Source: Bryobacterales bacterium
GTDB taxonomy: Bacteria > Acidobacteriota > Terriglobia > Bryobacterales > Bryobacteraceae
Length of the DNA stretch: 64,000 nt
Direction: 5' to 3'
Assembly: GCA_003162425.1 (NCBI GenBank)
Contig: PMOK01000092.1
Location: 4,377-68,376 of the forward strand
Part shown: positions 1 through 9,111 of the stretch, in pieces
Layout of the letters: every line of letters begins with the position of its first letter
Position numbering within the stretch: position 1 is the first letter of the stretch
Position numbers and translations under genes: made by a program
Notes under the pieces: model-generated
The model's database searches: none
What the model was told of the DNA's origin: nothing
What the model saw: only the letters and a program-made list of their open reading frames with translations

Positions 1-140
1 GACATCCGGCCGTCGTAGAAAAGATAGCGGCCGAGTTGGACTTTGACGGCGCTCATGGGATTATCGGCCGGGACAGCCGGACGAGGGAAATCTTGCGGAA
101 GATTCCAATCGAACGAAGCAGCCGTCAAGCTAGCCGCCAC
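1..140 (-). CDS. Di-haem cytochrome c peroxidase/MauG-like protein, N-terminal part (cut by window edge)
   Basis: Only the first ~46 codons are in the window. The reading frame gives [19 protein letters not shown] and [11 protein letters not shown], the usual N-terminal block of periplasmic di-haem cytochrome c peroxidases (MauG/CcpA group), where it precedes the first CxxCH haem site. That site would lie outside the window. The frame stays open upstream to about position 164 and encodes [17 protein letters not shown], a normal signal peptide core, but no ATG precedes it. A GTG at 138-140 is the first usual start codon and would leave a poor signal peptide with no visible ribosome binding site. 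A palindromic element begins where the missing ATG should be. The protein may therefore be untranslated or use a weak start. The family call is fairly firm; the start is not. Confidence 0.6.
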   Translation of the reverse strand, partial: MAASLTAASFDWNLPQDFPRPAVPADNPMSAVKVQLGRYLFYDGRM

Positions 141-164
141 CGCGAGTCCGAGAGTGAATCGCTT

Positions 165-262
165 GGCCTGTGGGGCAGGATGCCATCCTGCGCGCGGGTT
201 GTTAACCCGCGCTATTTGCGCCGATTGGCAATCGGCGCGCAGGTTATCAACCTGCCCCACAC
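165..262. repeat. Multi-hairpin palindromic element
   Basis: Four short hairpin-forming words lie end to end: CAGGATGCCATCCTG, CGGGTTGTTAACCCG, GCCGATTGGCAATCGGC and GCAGGTTATCAACCTGC. The whole is bounded by TGGGGCAGG and CCTGCCCCA, which are inverted copies. It resembles other palindromic elements in this window (4830-4875, 37908-37989) and looks like a dispersed non-coding element. It abuts the broken 5' end of the peroxidase-like gene. Confidence 0.7.
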
Positions 263-279
263 CCGAACGTGACCCACTG

Positions 280-1401
280 TCAAGCAATCAGCGCTCCCGT
301 CTTCGATGTGTCGTATCCAGCGAGCACTTCCAACTTGCGCCGCAAGGTGGCGCGCTGCAAAACATCGAGAAACGCCTTCACTGACGGAAGATCGGCGGTT
401 CGCTTGCGCATCACCAGATCGTAGCGCTCCCTTTGCAGCGGAATGAAATCCAGGCCAAAGGTCTGAGCAGCGGATCGTGTGGCCAGGCATACATCCGCAT
501 CTTGAGAGAGCACGCAATAAGCTGCCGCAAGATGACCATGGGCGATGCGATCATATCCTCTGACCGTGCGCGCGTGCATGCCGGCCTTCGCCAGAAGTTT
601 ATCCAATAGAGCGCGGCTTCCCGAACCCGGCTCGCGATTCACAAACCGGACGTTTTTACGCGACAGGTCTTCCACCTTGTGCACGCCTTTCGGGTTTCTG
701 GGCGCGATCACCAGCCCTTCTTCCCAGCTCGCGAACGTCACCACCCGAAAATCTTCGTCTGGAAATTCCTTACGAATGAAGGGCAGATTGAACTCTCCGG
801 TTTTCGGATCCTCGAGATGCGAGCCGGCGATGTGCACCTTGCCTTGATTAAGCCACGCGAGCGCCAGTTTGCTGGAAGCAGCCGCGGAAACTATCTCCAC
901 TCCACTGAGCTTCTCCACCATTCGGGAAAGAAGACCTGTAGCAGGGTCGCAACCCGCCAAAACAAGTCGCTTGCTGGATGCATCTTCCTTCGCGAACACA
1001 ACCAAATCAGCTCGGCCGCTCTTTTGGCCGGTTCGCTTAACAATGCCATCTGCTTCCGGCATGTAGTAGGGCGACGCGCTGACAGGCACGCCGATCCAGC
1101 GCGATCCAATCTGGCAGATCCGAACCGGTTGGCCTTTGGCGGGCGCTGCGGCGCTCAATACTTCGGCGGCCAGCGACTCGGGCGATTTCTGAGAGCCTGG
1201 TTGAAGTGAGAACAGTTCGCCGACGGTAACTTCCAGTTCGCGTGCAAGATTCAACGCGACTTCTGTATTGGGGACGTAGGTCCCGGCTTCGATCGCGTAG
1301 ATGGTCTGGCGGCTGACGTGCACCCGGCGAGCCAGATCGGACGCCCCAACGCCTCTGGTCTTGCGAACCTGGGCCAGCCGGTTCTCGACGCGTGTCTTCA
1401 C
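280..1401 (-). CDS. HTH regulator with periplasmic-binding-protein-like (molybdate-type) sensor domain
   Basis: This 373-residue protein has an N-terminal XRE-type helix-turn-helix (about residues 1-60; key stretch [21 protein letters not shown]). A PBP-like domain follows (about 95-360), of the kind attached to molybdenum-related regulators (PF12727-like). The GTG start at 1401 is chosen because GAGGAA lies seven bases upstream and the HTH begins at once; a frame reaching further upstream would run through the neighbouring gene. Only 2 bp separate this GTG from the stop of the upstream molybdopterin-fold gene, so the two are translationally linked. The likely role is a ligand-responsive regulator of molybdenum-cofactor or oxyanion metabolism. 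The ligand is inferred from the family and the neighbour, not from visible binding residues. Confidence 0.75.
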   Translation of the reverse strand: MKTRVENRLAQVRKTRGVGASDLARRVHVSRQTIYAIEAGTYVPNTEVALNLARELEVTVGELFSLQPGSQKSPESLAAEVLSAAAPAKGQPVRICQIGSRWIGVPVSASPYYMPEADGIVKRTGQKSGRADLVVFAKEDASSKRLVLAGCDPATGLLSRMVEKLSGVEIVSAAASSKLALAWLNQGKVHIAGSHLEDPKTGEFNLPFIRKEFPDEDFRVVTFASWEEGLVIAPRNPKGVHKVEDLSRKNVRFVNREPGSGSRALLDKLLAKAGMHARTVRGYDRIAHGHLAAAYCVLSQDADVCLATRSAAQTFGLDFIPLQRERYDLVMRKRTADLPSVKAFLDVLQRATLRRKLEVLAGYDTSKTGALIA

Positions 1402-1403
1402 GG

Positions 1404-1892
1404 TTACTTCCTCAATTGGACAACTTCGAGCTTGGTCAGCATGCGGATGGAGCGTGCTCCCGGCTTGTCTTTCGGTACTACCAGGCGAAAGCGGCCCTGA
1501 GCGCCGAACAGAGGCTTGCCATTGGCGGTGTCCGCCAGCAGAATCTCGTTGTCGATGAAGGAAGGATCCAGTTCGCCCAGCGAGAACAGCACCTGATACC
1601 CATCCTGCGCTTCGGCGAGGACGTAGCCGGCCAGTGCCTTGCCGCGCAGTTCGCTTCCTTGAGGAACACCCGCGCACTTCAGAACTTCATGCAGCCATAC
1701 GCCCTCGTAGACAGTCTCCATTCCATTGTTGGTGGTGCGAACCGTAGCGCGAGGCATCTTCGCCAGATCGTCCGCGGTTAGGGTCAGCGCCTGTTTGACA
1801 GCGCCCGTTACCTGGAGCGACGGTTGGGCATCCTGCGCCGCCAGAAGCGCAGCGGCCAAAAGTCCGAAAGCGAAGCACCGTCGTGTATACAT
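1404..1892 (-). CDS. Exported molybdopterin-binding-fold protein (sulfite oxidase-like, short)
   Basis: The 162-residue protein begins with a signal peptide (MYTRRCFAFGLLAAALLAAQ). It continues with a compact version of the sulfite-oxidase-type molybdopterin domain: LTADDLAKMPR, a VYEGVWLHEVLKCAGV segment matching the usual Y-x-GV-x-L-x-x-LL-x-x-AG block, and a terminal RSIRMLTKLEVV strand. I do not see the conserved cofactor-ligand cysteine in its usual setting, and the length is below that of catalytic members. It may be a cofactor- or oxyanion-binding relative, not an enzyme. GGAGG lies five bases before the ATG. It is the first gene of a two-gene operon with the downstream HTH-PBP regulator. 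Confidence 0.65.
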   Translation of the reverse strand: MYTRRCFAFGLLAAALLAAQDAQPSLQVTGAVKQALTLTADDLAKMPRATVRTTNNGMETVYEGVWLHEVLKCAGVPQGSELRGKALAGYVLAEAQDGYQVLFSLGELDPSFIDNEILLADTANGKPLFGAQGRFRLVVPKDKPGARSIRMLTKLEVVQLRK

Positions 1893-1916
1893 GACTACCT
1901 CCGAATTATAACTTTT

Positions 1917-1997
1917 GGGGCTGGGGACTAGGGGCTGGAGCGGCGCTGGAAATAGAGATCGGCGCAGTCCAGCCCCGAGTCCCTAGCCCCCAGCCCC
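1917..1997. repeat. G/C-rich inverted repeat between divergent genes
   Basis: The arm GGGGCTGGGGACTAGGGGCT (from 1917) is answered by CCAGCCCCGAGTCCCTAG (from 1969), which continues CCCCCAGCCCC. The centre is about 30 bp. The arms match apart from a few bases and a small extension. The element sits between the molybdopterin-fold operon and the porin gene and could fold as a large hairpin in either transcript. Confidence 0.65.
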
Positions 1998-2070
1998 CCG
2001 GCCACGCCAGCGCCGTGCGTTCGGATTCCGCAGTGCGCTAGGATCTTTTGCAAGACATAGTAATATTTAA

Positions 2071-3900
2071 ATGACACCCTCTTCAATGCTCGCTCGCGCC
2101 GGCTACGTTCCAACGGCTGCTTCACTGCTGCTGGCCCAACCCTTCCTGCTGCTTTTGTGGCTTGCGATGGGGGCGTTCCCGGCGTGGGCCCAAACGGGAG
2201 CGAGCCTTTCCGGCGTGGTGACGGACAAAACCGGCGCAGCCCTTCCCGGTGTCGCGGTGACAATCAGGAACGTCGACACAGGTGCAACGCGCACGATCGC
2301 AACCGACGGCCGGGGGCACTATCAGGCGTCCGGCCTGCCTCCGGGGCGCTTCGAGATTCGAGCGGCAAAACAAGGGTTCGCCGATGAAACGCGCACGGGA
2401 ATCAGCTTGGCGGTTGGCCAGGACGCCACGGTCGACATTAAGATGCAGCGGAGCACCTCCGACGCCTGCGCGAGCGGCCACGAGTTCGCCACCACCGATT
2501 GCACGCTGACCTGGCACGGCATCACGCTGTACGGTGCGTATGACGTCGGCGTCGGCTGGGTCAGCCACGGCTTACCGGAAAACGGCTATAACTATGAAGG
2601 CGAATCTCTGGTGAACCGAAACGGCTATCAACATCGATTCCTCGTCGCACCGAACAACCTGCAGCAGACGGGTCTGGGCATCAGGGGCAAGGAAGAGTTT
2701 CTGCATGGCTGGTCCGTTGTGTTCAACGTTTCAACTGGCATCAATCCGCAGTCCGGCCAGCTCGCCAACGCGTCAGCCACCAACATCGCCAACAACGGCC
2801 TTCCCAGGAGCAGCTATTCGGAAGCCATCGACGGCGCGCGCGCGGGCCAACCCTTCAATGACGAATACTATGCCGGTATATCGTCCGCGTATCTCGGCAC
2901 GCTCACCTTCGGTCGTCAGCGCGCTCTCGGTACCGATGTGATGCTCGTTTACGATCCGGCCGGCGGCGGCTATGCCTTTTCGTACATCGGGTATAACGGC
3001 ACGATGGCCGGCGGCGGCGACACCGAGGACAGCCGTTGGGACGACGCCCTGAAGTATCGCCTCGCCTATGGCCCGGTCCATTTCGGCGCGATGTATAAAT
3101 TCGCCGATGGTTCTGGCGGCTGCTACTCGGCCTCCGCAACCTGGACTGCCGCCACCTGTACGCCGGAAGGGGCGCATAACAACGCCTATGGATTCGATTT
3201 CGGCGGAGACTACGGCAAGTTCTCCGCCGACGTCGTCTACCAACATTACAACCAGGCGATCAGCGTATTGAACCCCTTGCTGGGGCCTCAGAGTCCGACG
3301 GCGCCATATCAGTCGACCACCAACAGCATCAATACAAACCCCGTCACCGGGGCCAATGTGATCGGAACGACCAACACCCTATATGGCATCGTGACCGACA
3401 ACAATGCCATTATGGTCGCCGCCAAGTATACGTGGGACCCGTTCAAGTTTTTTGGCGGCTATGAATGGATCCGGCAGACTAACCCATCGAACCCGTTGGG
3501 CGTTGGCGCCTTGGACCAGGGCGGTTATCTCTTGAGCGGCGTCGAAGACAACAATCTTGATTCTCCCAAGATCGTGCAGATCTGGTGGACGGGCGTGAAA
3601 TACGCTATCGACAGCAAAACCGACATCACTTTGTCCTGGTATCATCAGCTGCAGAACGACTTCCGTCTTCCGCCGACCTGCTCGCCCGAAGCCGGTTTCC
3701 GCAGTTCCTGCGCGGGCACCCTCAACGAATGGTCGCTCTATACGGATCATCACTTCACCAAGCGTTTCGACGCTTTTGCCGGAATTGCGTATTCCTACGT
3801 GGGCGGCGGTCTGGCCATCGCCATTCCTCATGGCCCCGGCGTCCCCTATAAATACGACAACAACTTTGCTCCGACGATCGGTGGTCGTTTCACCTTCTGA
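2071..3900 (+). CDS. Outer-membrane porin with N-terminal carboxypeptidase-regulatory-like domain
   Basis: This 609-residue protein has a signal peptide ending near residue 41 (AFPAWAQ). A carboxypeptidase-regulatory-like beta-sandwich follows (about 42-128; GVVTDKTGAALPGVAVTI, YQASGLPPGRFEI). A short linker leads to a porin barrel of the Gram-negative trimeric type (about 145-609; LTWHGITLYGAYDVGVGW, LGIRGKEEF, YLGTLTFGRQRALG) that ends in the aromatic GGRFTF. The sandwich domain normally belongs to TonB-dependent Oar-like receptors in this phylum, so its attachment to a porin is unusual. There is no TonB plug region. The gene stands alone. The ATG at 2071 gives the longest signal peptide; the ATG at 2086 is possible. 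Confidence 0.8.
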   Translation: MTPSSMLARAGYVPTAASLLLAQPFLLLLWLAMGAFPAWAQTGASLSGVVTDKTGAALPGVAVTIRNVDTGATRTIATDGRGHYQASGLPPGRFEIRAAKQGFADETRTGISLAVGQDATVDIKMQRSTSDACASGHEFATTDCTLTWHGITLYGAYDVGVGWVSHGLPENGYNYEGESLVNRNGYQHRFLVAPNNLQQTGLGIRGKEEFLHGWSVVFNVSTGINPQSGQLANASATNIANNGLPRSSYSEAIDGARAGQPFNDEYYAGISSAYLGTLTFGRQRALGTDVMLVYDPAGGGYAFSYIGYNGTMAGGGDTEDSRWDDALKYRLAYGPVHFGAMYKFADGSGGCYSASATWTAATCTPEGAHNNAYGFDFGGDYGKFSADVVYQHYNQAISVLNPLLGPQSPTAPYQSTTNSINTNPVTGANVIGTTNTLYGIVTDNNAIMVAAKYTWDPFKFFGGYEWIRQTNPSNPLGVGALDQGGYLLSGVEDNNLDSPKIVQIWWTGVKYAIDSKTDITLSWYHQLQNDFRLPPTCSPEAGFRSSCAGTLNEWSLYTDHHFTKRFDAFAGIAYSYVGGGLAIAIPHGPGVPYKYDNNFAPTIGGRFTF

Positions 3901-4052
3901 TCGCTTCCGCGGCGGGCTCAGTCGAGAGCCCACATGGTTACCTAAAGCGCGCGATCGGCGCTGCGCTGCTCGTGCGTTTCCAGCTCCGAAGGCACGGCAA
4001 AACTGAGTGTCGTTCCATGCACGAGGTATGATCTTCGAAGGGTCGCCTCTAC

Positions 4053-4823
4053 ATGAACGAGTTTCCACGATTTGATCTGACGGGACAGGTGGCGCTAGTC
4101 ACCGGATCGGCGCGCGGTCTGGGCCGCGCCATTGCGCTTGCTTTGGCTCATGCAGGCGCCGACGTTGCCCTGGGGCTTCGCGACGTGCACGCCGCGGGCG
4201 ACGTTCAGCAGCGGATCGAAGCGATGGGCCGCCGTGCGCTGCCGCTGCAGATGGACATGACCAGCCTGGAACAGATTTTCCGGGCCGTGGATGACACAGC
4301 CGCTCACTTTGGCCGGCTGGACATTCTAGTGAACAACGCCGGCGTGGCGCCCGAAAATCCAGCGGAGAATGTACGCGAAGTGGACTACGATCTCACGGTC
4401 GGAATCAATCTGAAGGGGACTTTTTTCGCAAGCCAAGCCGCCGGCCGGGTGATGATCCGCCAGAACGGCGGCCGCATCATCAACATGAGTTCTCAGGCCG
4501 GGTTCGTGGCGCTGCCCACCGAATCCATATACTGCATGACGAAGGCCGGCATCTCACATCTGACAAAATGCCTAGCCATCGAATGGGGAAAGCACAACAT
4601 TCTGGTGAATGCGGTGGCTCCCACTTTCATCCGCACTCCCGGAACCGAAGAGTACCTTGCGAATCCCGCGGTCCGCGCCGATGTGGTGGAGCGAATCGCG
4701 GCCCTGCACCGGATTGGAGAGCCCATGGATGTAGCCGGCGCGGTCGTGTTCCTGGCTTCGCCCGCCGCGTCTCTGATCACCGGCCAGACGCTGTTGATCG
4801 ATGGCGGATGGACGTCTAGGTAG
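4053..4823 (+). CDS. SDR-family NAD(P)-dependent oxidoreductase
   Basis: A 256-residue classical short-chain dehydrogenase/reductase. The cofactor glycine motif TGSARGLG is near residue 17, NNAG is near residue 92, and the catalytic Ser and YxxxK (YCMTK) are near residues 145-164. The C-terminus LITGQTLLIDGGW is typical of FabG-like and sugar/polyol dehydrogenases. All catalytic residues are present and the length is normal. The substrate cannot be inferred: the gene is not in an operon, with a porin upstream and a palindromic repeat directly after its stop. Confidence 0.85.
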   Translation: MNEFPRFDLTGQVALVTGSARGLGRAIALALAHAGADVALGLRDVHAAGDVQQRIEAMGRRALPLQMDMTSLEQIFRAVDDTAAHFGRLDILVNNAGVAPENPAENVREVDYDLTVGINLKGTFFASQAAGRVMIRQNGGRIINMSSQAGFVALPTESIYCMTKAGISHLTKCLAIEWGKHNILVNAVAPTFIRTPGTEEYLANPAVRADVVERIAALHRIGEPMDVAGAVVFLASPAASLITGQTLLIDGGWTSR

Positions 4824-4829
4824 AAGTAG

Positions 4830-4875
4830 GACAAGCCTCCGGCTTGTCCCCTCGGCAAGCCTGAGGCTTGCACTA
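4830..4875. repeat. Paired small palindromes after the SDR gene
   Basis: Two adjacent hairpin words, GACAAGCCTCCGGCTTGTC and GCAAGCCTGAGGCTTGC, start within ten bases of the SDR stop codon. They share the architecture of the multi-hairpin elements elsewhere in the window. They may act as a transcription end, although there is no T-tract. Confidence 0.6.
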
Positions 4876-4958
4876 CGCTGAGAAAATCGGAAGATATTGC
4901 GCCGCTACTATTGTTTGGGGATCTGGCCCAGCGTTGGCAGGAGTGCCAATGCGGCGAA

Positions 4959-5396
4959 CTAGCGGATTCCACGCACCCGCGCTGAAAATGCCTCGTACGC
5001 CTTCGGATTCCCGCGATTCACAAACTCGATCGCGGATTTCGAAACCGCTTCCACGTTGGCCATTAATTTTGGATTACCATATGCTGTTCGCCACTCCGGC
5101 AGGATGTCCCGGATCTTTTCCCACACGAACAGCAGCTCCTGGCCGCTCTGGAAGAACAATTCCTGATGCAGTACCCCTGCGGTGATGAACGACGCGACCA
5201 TTTCCCAATAGGTGGTTACCATGCGGAAGTAGGCGTCCTGGTCGGAGCCTGGCGGGCACAGCTCCATCTTTTCCGCCCACGTGCGGGCGTTAAACTTCGC
5301 AAGCCACTGGCGGCCGTCGCGCAGTTTTTCTTCGCGGCGCATCTCATAGAGCCGCATGATCAGCTTCACATCGTCATAAGTAGCCTGTGTATCCAT
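4959..5396 (-). CDS. Conserved hypothetical protein (helical, no signal)
   Basis: A 145-residue soluble protein, mainly helical and rich in aromatic and charged residues (DDVKLIMRLYEMRREEKL, YFRMVTTYWEMVASFI, ELLFVWEKIRDILPEWR). I do not recognise a characterised family. The pattern of paired Trp/Tyr in amphipathic helices suggests a small helical bundle. The ATG at 5396 is chosen; a longer frame to 5468 would overlap the start of the divergent dprA. The 35-bp gap to dprA must hold the divergent start signals. No function is proposed. Confidence 0.6.
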   Translation of the reverse strand: MDTQATYDDVKLIMRLYEMRREEKLRDGRQWLAKFNARTWAEKMELCPPGSDQDAYFRMVTTYWEMVASFITAGVLHQELFFQSGQELLFVWEKIRDILPEWRTAYGNPKLMANVEAVSKSAIEFVNRGNPKAYEAFSARVRGIR

Positions 5397-5431
5397 AACG
5401 TCCAGTGTATCCACAAGAGAACTTAGCGGGC

Positions 5432-6619
5432 ATGTCCGCACCACATCCAAGGAAGATTGTGACCGCAACGGTTTTCACCAAAGAAGACGAGCTACACTGG
5501 CTGGCGCTGCGGTTGATCCCGGGCCTCGGCTGCCGCAAAGCAAGCCAGGTCCTCAGCCAGTTTCGGACTCCTCAAGGCATCTTCCGGGCCTCGCGCTCGG
5601 ACCTGGAATCGAGCGGCCTATCGGGCAGCGTGGCCCAGACTATCGCCAGCGGCTGCACGTTTGAAGACGCCGTGGATCAGCAGCAGAAGATGCTGGAAAC
5701 CGGCGCGCTGCTGATCCCCATATCGGATCCGAGGTATCCGCAGAGGCTTAAGGAAATCTTCGACCCTCCGATCGTGCTCTTTGTGCGCGGGCGCGTGGAA
5801 CTGCTCCACTCCGTGATGCTGGGCGTGGTCGGCACGCGGCGGCCTACCGCGTATGGAATAGCGGCGACACAGCGCTTGTCACCCGATCTGGCACATGCCG
5901 GCCTCACCATCGTGAGTGGAATGGCGAGGGGTATCGACACCGCCGCGCATCGCAGCGCGCTTGAGGTGGGTGGCGACACGGCGGCGGTATTCGGGTGCGG
6001 CGTCGATCTGATATACCCAGCCGAGAATCGCAAGCTGTCCACCGAGATCGCCGAAAAAGGACTGCTGGTTTCCGAATTCCCGATGGGCTCGCCGGCTTAT
6101 CCGCAGAACTTTCCCATCCGCAACCGCGTCATCAGTGGCATGAGCGTGGGCGTCCTGATCGTGGAAGGCGCGCAGTACAGCGGGTCGGCCATTACCGCCA
6201 AAATGGCGCTCGAACAGCAGCGCGAGGTCTTTGCCGTGCCTGGTAACATCACCTCCAAAATGAGCTGGGGACCGAACCTGCTGGTCAAACAGGGCGCCAA
6301 GCTGGTCCAGGAGTGGAACGATGTGCTGGTGGAATTACCAGCCGATATCCGCCGTGCCTTGATCGCGAAAGCGCAGGCCCGTTGCGGCCAGATCTCATTG
6401 GAAACAAACAGCGAAGACGCTGCCGGGCACGGTGAAATCGGACCCGCTGGCCGGTCGCTTTTAGCCCAGTTGAAACACGATCTTCCCATCCACATTGACC
6501 AATTGATCGAAACTTTTGATACCCTAACACCATCAGAGATAGTTGCCGGACTGTTCGAATTGGAACTGCTCGGCATGGTCAGGCAACTCCCCGGGAAGAA
6601 CTTTGTTAAAGTGTGGTAG
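5432..6619 (+). CDS. dprA: DNA-processing protein DprA (Smf)
   Basis: A 395-residue protein. DprA binds incoming single-stranded DNA and loads RecA during natural transformation. A helix-hairpin-like N-terminal region (LIPGLGCRKASQVLSQF) precedes the Rossmann-like core with GVVGTRRPTAYG, IVSGMARGIDTAAH, FGCGVDLIYPAENRKL, FPIRNRVISGMS and SGSAITAKMALEQQREVFAVPG, all diagnostic. A C-terminal winged-helix-like region (about 330-395; DQLIETFDTLTPSEIVAGL) is also typical. The ATG at 5432 is preferred over an upstream in-frame GTG at 5405. topA follows after 56 bp, a common bacterial arrangement. Confidence 0.95.
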   Translation: MSAPHPRKIVTATVFTKEDELHWLALRLIPGLGCRKASQVLSQFRTPQGIFRASRSDLESSGLSGSVAQTIASGCTFEDAVDQQQKMLETGALLIPISDPRYPQRLKEIFDPPIVLFVRGRVELLHSVMLGVVGTRRPTAYGIAATQRLSPDLAHAGLTIVSGMARGIDTAAHRSALEVGGDTAAVFGCGVDLIYPAENRKLSTEIAEKGLLVSEFPMGSPAYPQNFPIRNRVISGMSVGVLIVEGAQYSGSAITAKMALEQQREVFAVPGNITSKMSWGPNLLVKQGAKLVQEWNDVLVELPADIRRALIAKAQARCGQISLETNSEDAAGHGEIGPAGRSLLAQLKHDLPIHIDQLIETFDTLTPSEIVAGLFELELLGMVRQLPGKNFVKVW

Positions 6620-6675
6620 GTTCTAACCATCATCTTAAAGCTGTAAACAGTGGTGTCGGTCTAATAGGTTAAAAC

Positions 6676-9102
6676 ATGGCAAAATCGCTCGTCATCGTCG
6701 AATCGCCGACGAAAGCGAAAACAATCGGTAAGTACCTCGGCAAGCAATACGTCGTTAAGGCTTCGCTCGGCCACGTGAAGGATCTTCCTAAGAAAGACCT
6801 CTCGGTAGACGTCGATAAGGGCTTCGAGCCGCATTACGAAGTCATTGAGGGCAAGAAGAAGCTCATGGCGGAGCTGAAGGCGGCCGCCAAGGGCATGGAC
6901 TCCATTTACCTGGCGGCTGACCCGGATCGCGAAGGCGAGGCCATCTGCTATCACTTGCAGGAAGAGTTGAACGGCTCGAAGAAGGGGCCCGTTTTTTACC
7001 GGGTCATGTTCAACGAAATCACCGCCAACTCCATCAAAAAAGCTTTTGAGAAACCTGGATCGGTGAATCTGCATTTGGTAGACGCGCAGCAGGCTCGCCG
7101 CATTCTGGATCGGCTGGTGGGATACAAGATCTCACCGCTCCTGTGGGACAAAGTGCGTCGCGGCCTTTCCGCGGGACGCGTGCAGACGGTGGCGCTGCGG
7201 CTGATTGTGGACCGTGAGCGCGAGATTCGCGCCTTCGAGAAGCGCGAGTACTGGACCATCGACGTTCAGCTCAACGCCAAGAAGCCCCCGGTGCTCACCG
7301 CCCGGTTCACCAAGAAGGACGACCAGGCGATTGAGGTAGCCGAGGAAGCCACGGCCAAAGCGCTGGTGGATCAGGTGGAGAGCGCGAAGTACATCGTTCG
7401 TTCAGTCACAACGCGCGAAAAGAAACGCAACCCGGTTCCACCCTTCATCACGTCCACGCTACAGCAGGAATCTTCGCGCAAGCTGAGATTCAGCGTGAAG
7501 CGCACCATGATACTGGCGCAACGCTTGTATGAAGGCGTGGAGCTTGGGGCGGAAGGTTCCATGGGTTTGATCACCTACATGCGAACCGATTCGCCGCGCG
7601 TGTCTCAAGAAGCGCTGGACGAGGTTCGCGGGCTTATTAAGGAGCGGTTTGGTCCTCAGTTCGTTCCCGAGGCGCCCAACGTTTACAAGAGCAAAAAGGA
7701 CGCGCAGGAGGCGCACGAAGCCATTCGCCCCAGCTCCGCGATGCGCGCGCCGGAGCAAATCGCGCAATACCTGCAGGAGGATGAGCTAAAGCTCTACCGG
7801 CTGATCTGGATGCGATTCGTGGCGTCCCAAATGTTGCCGGCGGTCTTCGATCAGACTACCATCGATGTCGCCGCCCAAGGCAAGGATGGCGCGACATATA
7901 TGTTCCGCGCCACCGGCAGCGTCCCGAAGTTCAAGGGGTTCCTGGAAGTTTACGAGGAAGGCAAAGATCAGAAGGACGAAGACGATGAGGAATTGAAGCA
8001 TCGGCTGCCGGCTGTGACGGAAGGCGAAGAGCTGAAATTCAAGGGAATTCTTCCTGAACAGCATTTCACTGAGCCGCCTCCGCGCTTCAATGAAGCGACG
8101 CTGGTAAAGGAATTGGAAGCCGACGGTGTCGGCCGTCCCTCCACTTACGCTTCCATCCTTTCCACCATTCAGGAACGGGAATACGTGACCAAGGAAGGCG
8201 GCAAGTTCACTCCCACCGAGCTCGGCATGGTGGTGACCGATCTGCTGCTCGAGAGCTTCGAGAATCTCTTCGACGTGAAATATACGGCTCGCATGGAGCA
8301 AGAGCTGGACGAAATCGAAGAGGGCAAGATCGATTGGCGCGAGTCCATGGCCGAGTTCTACGGGCGGTTCCAGAAGGATCTGGAGCACGCCGAGCGGCAC
8401 ATGACCGACATCAAGCGCATGGAGAAGCCCACCGACCTGGTGTGCGACAAGTGCGGCAAACCCATGGTCATCAAATGGGGCCGGCACGGCAGCTTCATCG
8501 CTTGCACGGGTTATCCGGAGTGCACCAATACGCGCGAGCTGAGCGTGGACCTTCCGGACGTCGATAAAGCGGACCTCACCGAGCAGGATGCCGCGGAGTA
8601 TTGCGAGAACTGCGGGCGTCCCATGGTGCTGAAGAAGGGCCGCTTCGGGCAGTTCTATGCGTGCTCCGGATATCCGGACTGTAAAACCACCAAGCAGATT
8701 GGTGGCGAGCAGAAGAAGAGCGATGTTCCGCTCGACGAAAAGTGCCCGCAATGCGGGAACAATATGGTGCTGAAGCATGGCCGCTTCGGCGAGTTCACGG
8801 CTTGCAGCAATTATCCGAAGTGCAAATTCGTGAAGCAGAAGACCATTGGCGTGCCGTGTCCCAATTGCACGGAAGGTGCGGTGGTGGAGCGGCGTTCCAA
8901 GCGCGGCAAGACATTTTACGGATGCAGCCGCTACCCGGAATGCGATTTCGTAGCGTGGGGTAAACCGCTGCCGGAAAAATGTCCGGAGTGCGGATCGAGC
9001 TACTTAATCGAAAAATGGCTCAAGGCCGGACCGGTGGCGCAATGCCCGAACGGCGAGTGCAAGTACAAGCGGGAGTTGCCGAAGGTGGAAGCGACGGCGT
9101 AG
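6676..9102 (+). CDS. topA: DNA topoisomerase I (type IA)
   Basis: An 808-residue type IA topoisomerase that relaxes negative supercoils. The TOPRIM domain is at the N-terminus (LVIVESPTKAKTIGKYLG; ADPDREGEAICYHL). The active-site Tyr lies in GLITYMRTDSPR near residue 301. The LVKELEADGVGRPSTYASI block is intact. The C-terminus carries a run of zinc-ribbon modules with CxxC...C patterns (CDKCG, CENCG, CPQCG, CPNC, CPECG), so about five modules between residue 590 and the end. The gene follows dprA. Its last ~50 bp occur again, degraded, at 13513-13563 beyond the receptor gene. Confidence 0.96.
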   Translation: MAKSLVIVESPTKAKTIGKYLGKQYVVKASLGHVKDLPKKDLSVDVDKGFEPHYEVIEGKKKLMAELKAAAKGMDSIYLAADPDREGEAICYHLQEELNGSKKGPVFYRVMFNEITANSIKKAFEKPGSVNLHLVDAQQARRILDRLVGYKISPLLWDKVRRGLSAGRVQTVALRLIVDREREIRAFEKREYWTIDVQLNAKKPPVLTARFTKKDDQAIEVAEEATAKALVDQVESAKYIVRSVTTREKKRNPVPPFITSTLQQESSRKLRFSVKRTMILAQRLYEGVELGAEGSMGLITYMRTDSPRVSQEALDEVRGLIKERFGPQFVPEAPNVYKSKKDAQEAHEAIRPSSAMRAPEQIAQYLQEDELKLYRLIWMRFVASQMLPAVFDQTTIDVAAQGKDGATYMFRATGSVPKFKGFLEVYEEGKDQKDEDDEELKHRLPAVTEGEELKFKGILPEQHFTEPPPRFNEATLVKELEADGVGRPSTYASILSTIQEREYVTKEGGKFTPTELGMVVTDLLLESFENLFDVKYTARMEQELDEIEEGKIDWRESMAEFYGRFQKDLEHAERHMTDIKRMEKPTDLVCDKCGKPMVIKWGRHGSFIACTGYPECTNTRELSVDLPDVDKADLTEQDAAEYCENCGRPMVLKKGRFGQFYACSGYPDCKTTKQIGGEQKKSDVPLDEKCPQCGNNMVLKHGRFGEFTACSNYPKCKFVKQKTIGVPCPNCTEGAVVERRSKRGKTFYGCSRYPECDFVAWGKPLPEKCPECGSSYLIEKWLKAGPVAQCPNGECKYKRELPKVEATA

Positions 9103-9111
9103 CAGGTGGTT

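Noticed and set aside
280-1677. 465-residue version of the HTH-PBP regulator
   Set aside because: The extra N-terminal 92 residues come from reading through the upstream molybdopterin-fold gene in another frame; GTG 1401 has a good ribosome binding site.
7786-8778. 330-codon open frame opposite topA
   Set aside because: It lies antisense to the conserved zinc-ribbon and core region of topA and has no recognisable protein features.
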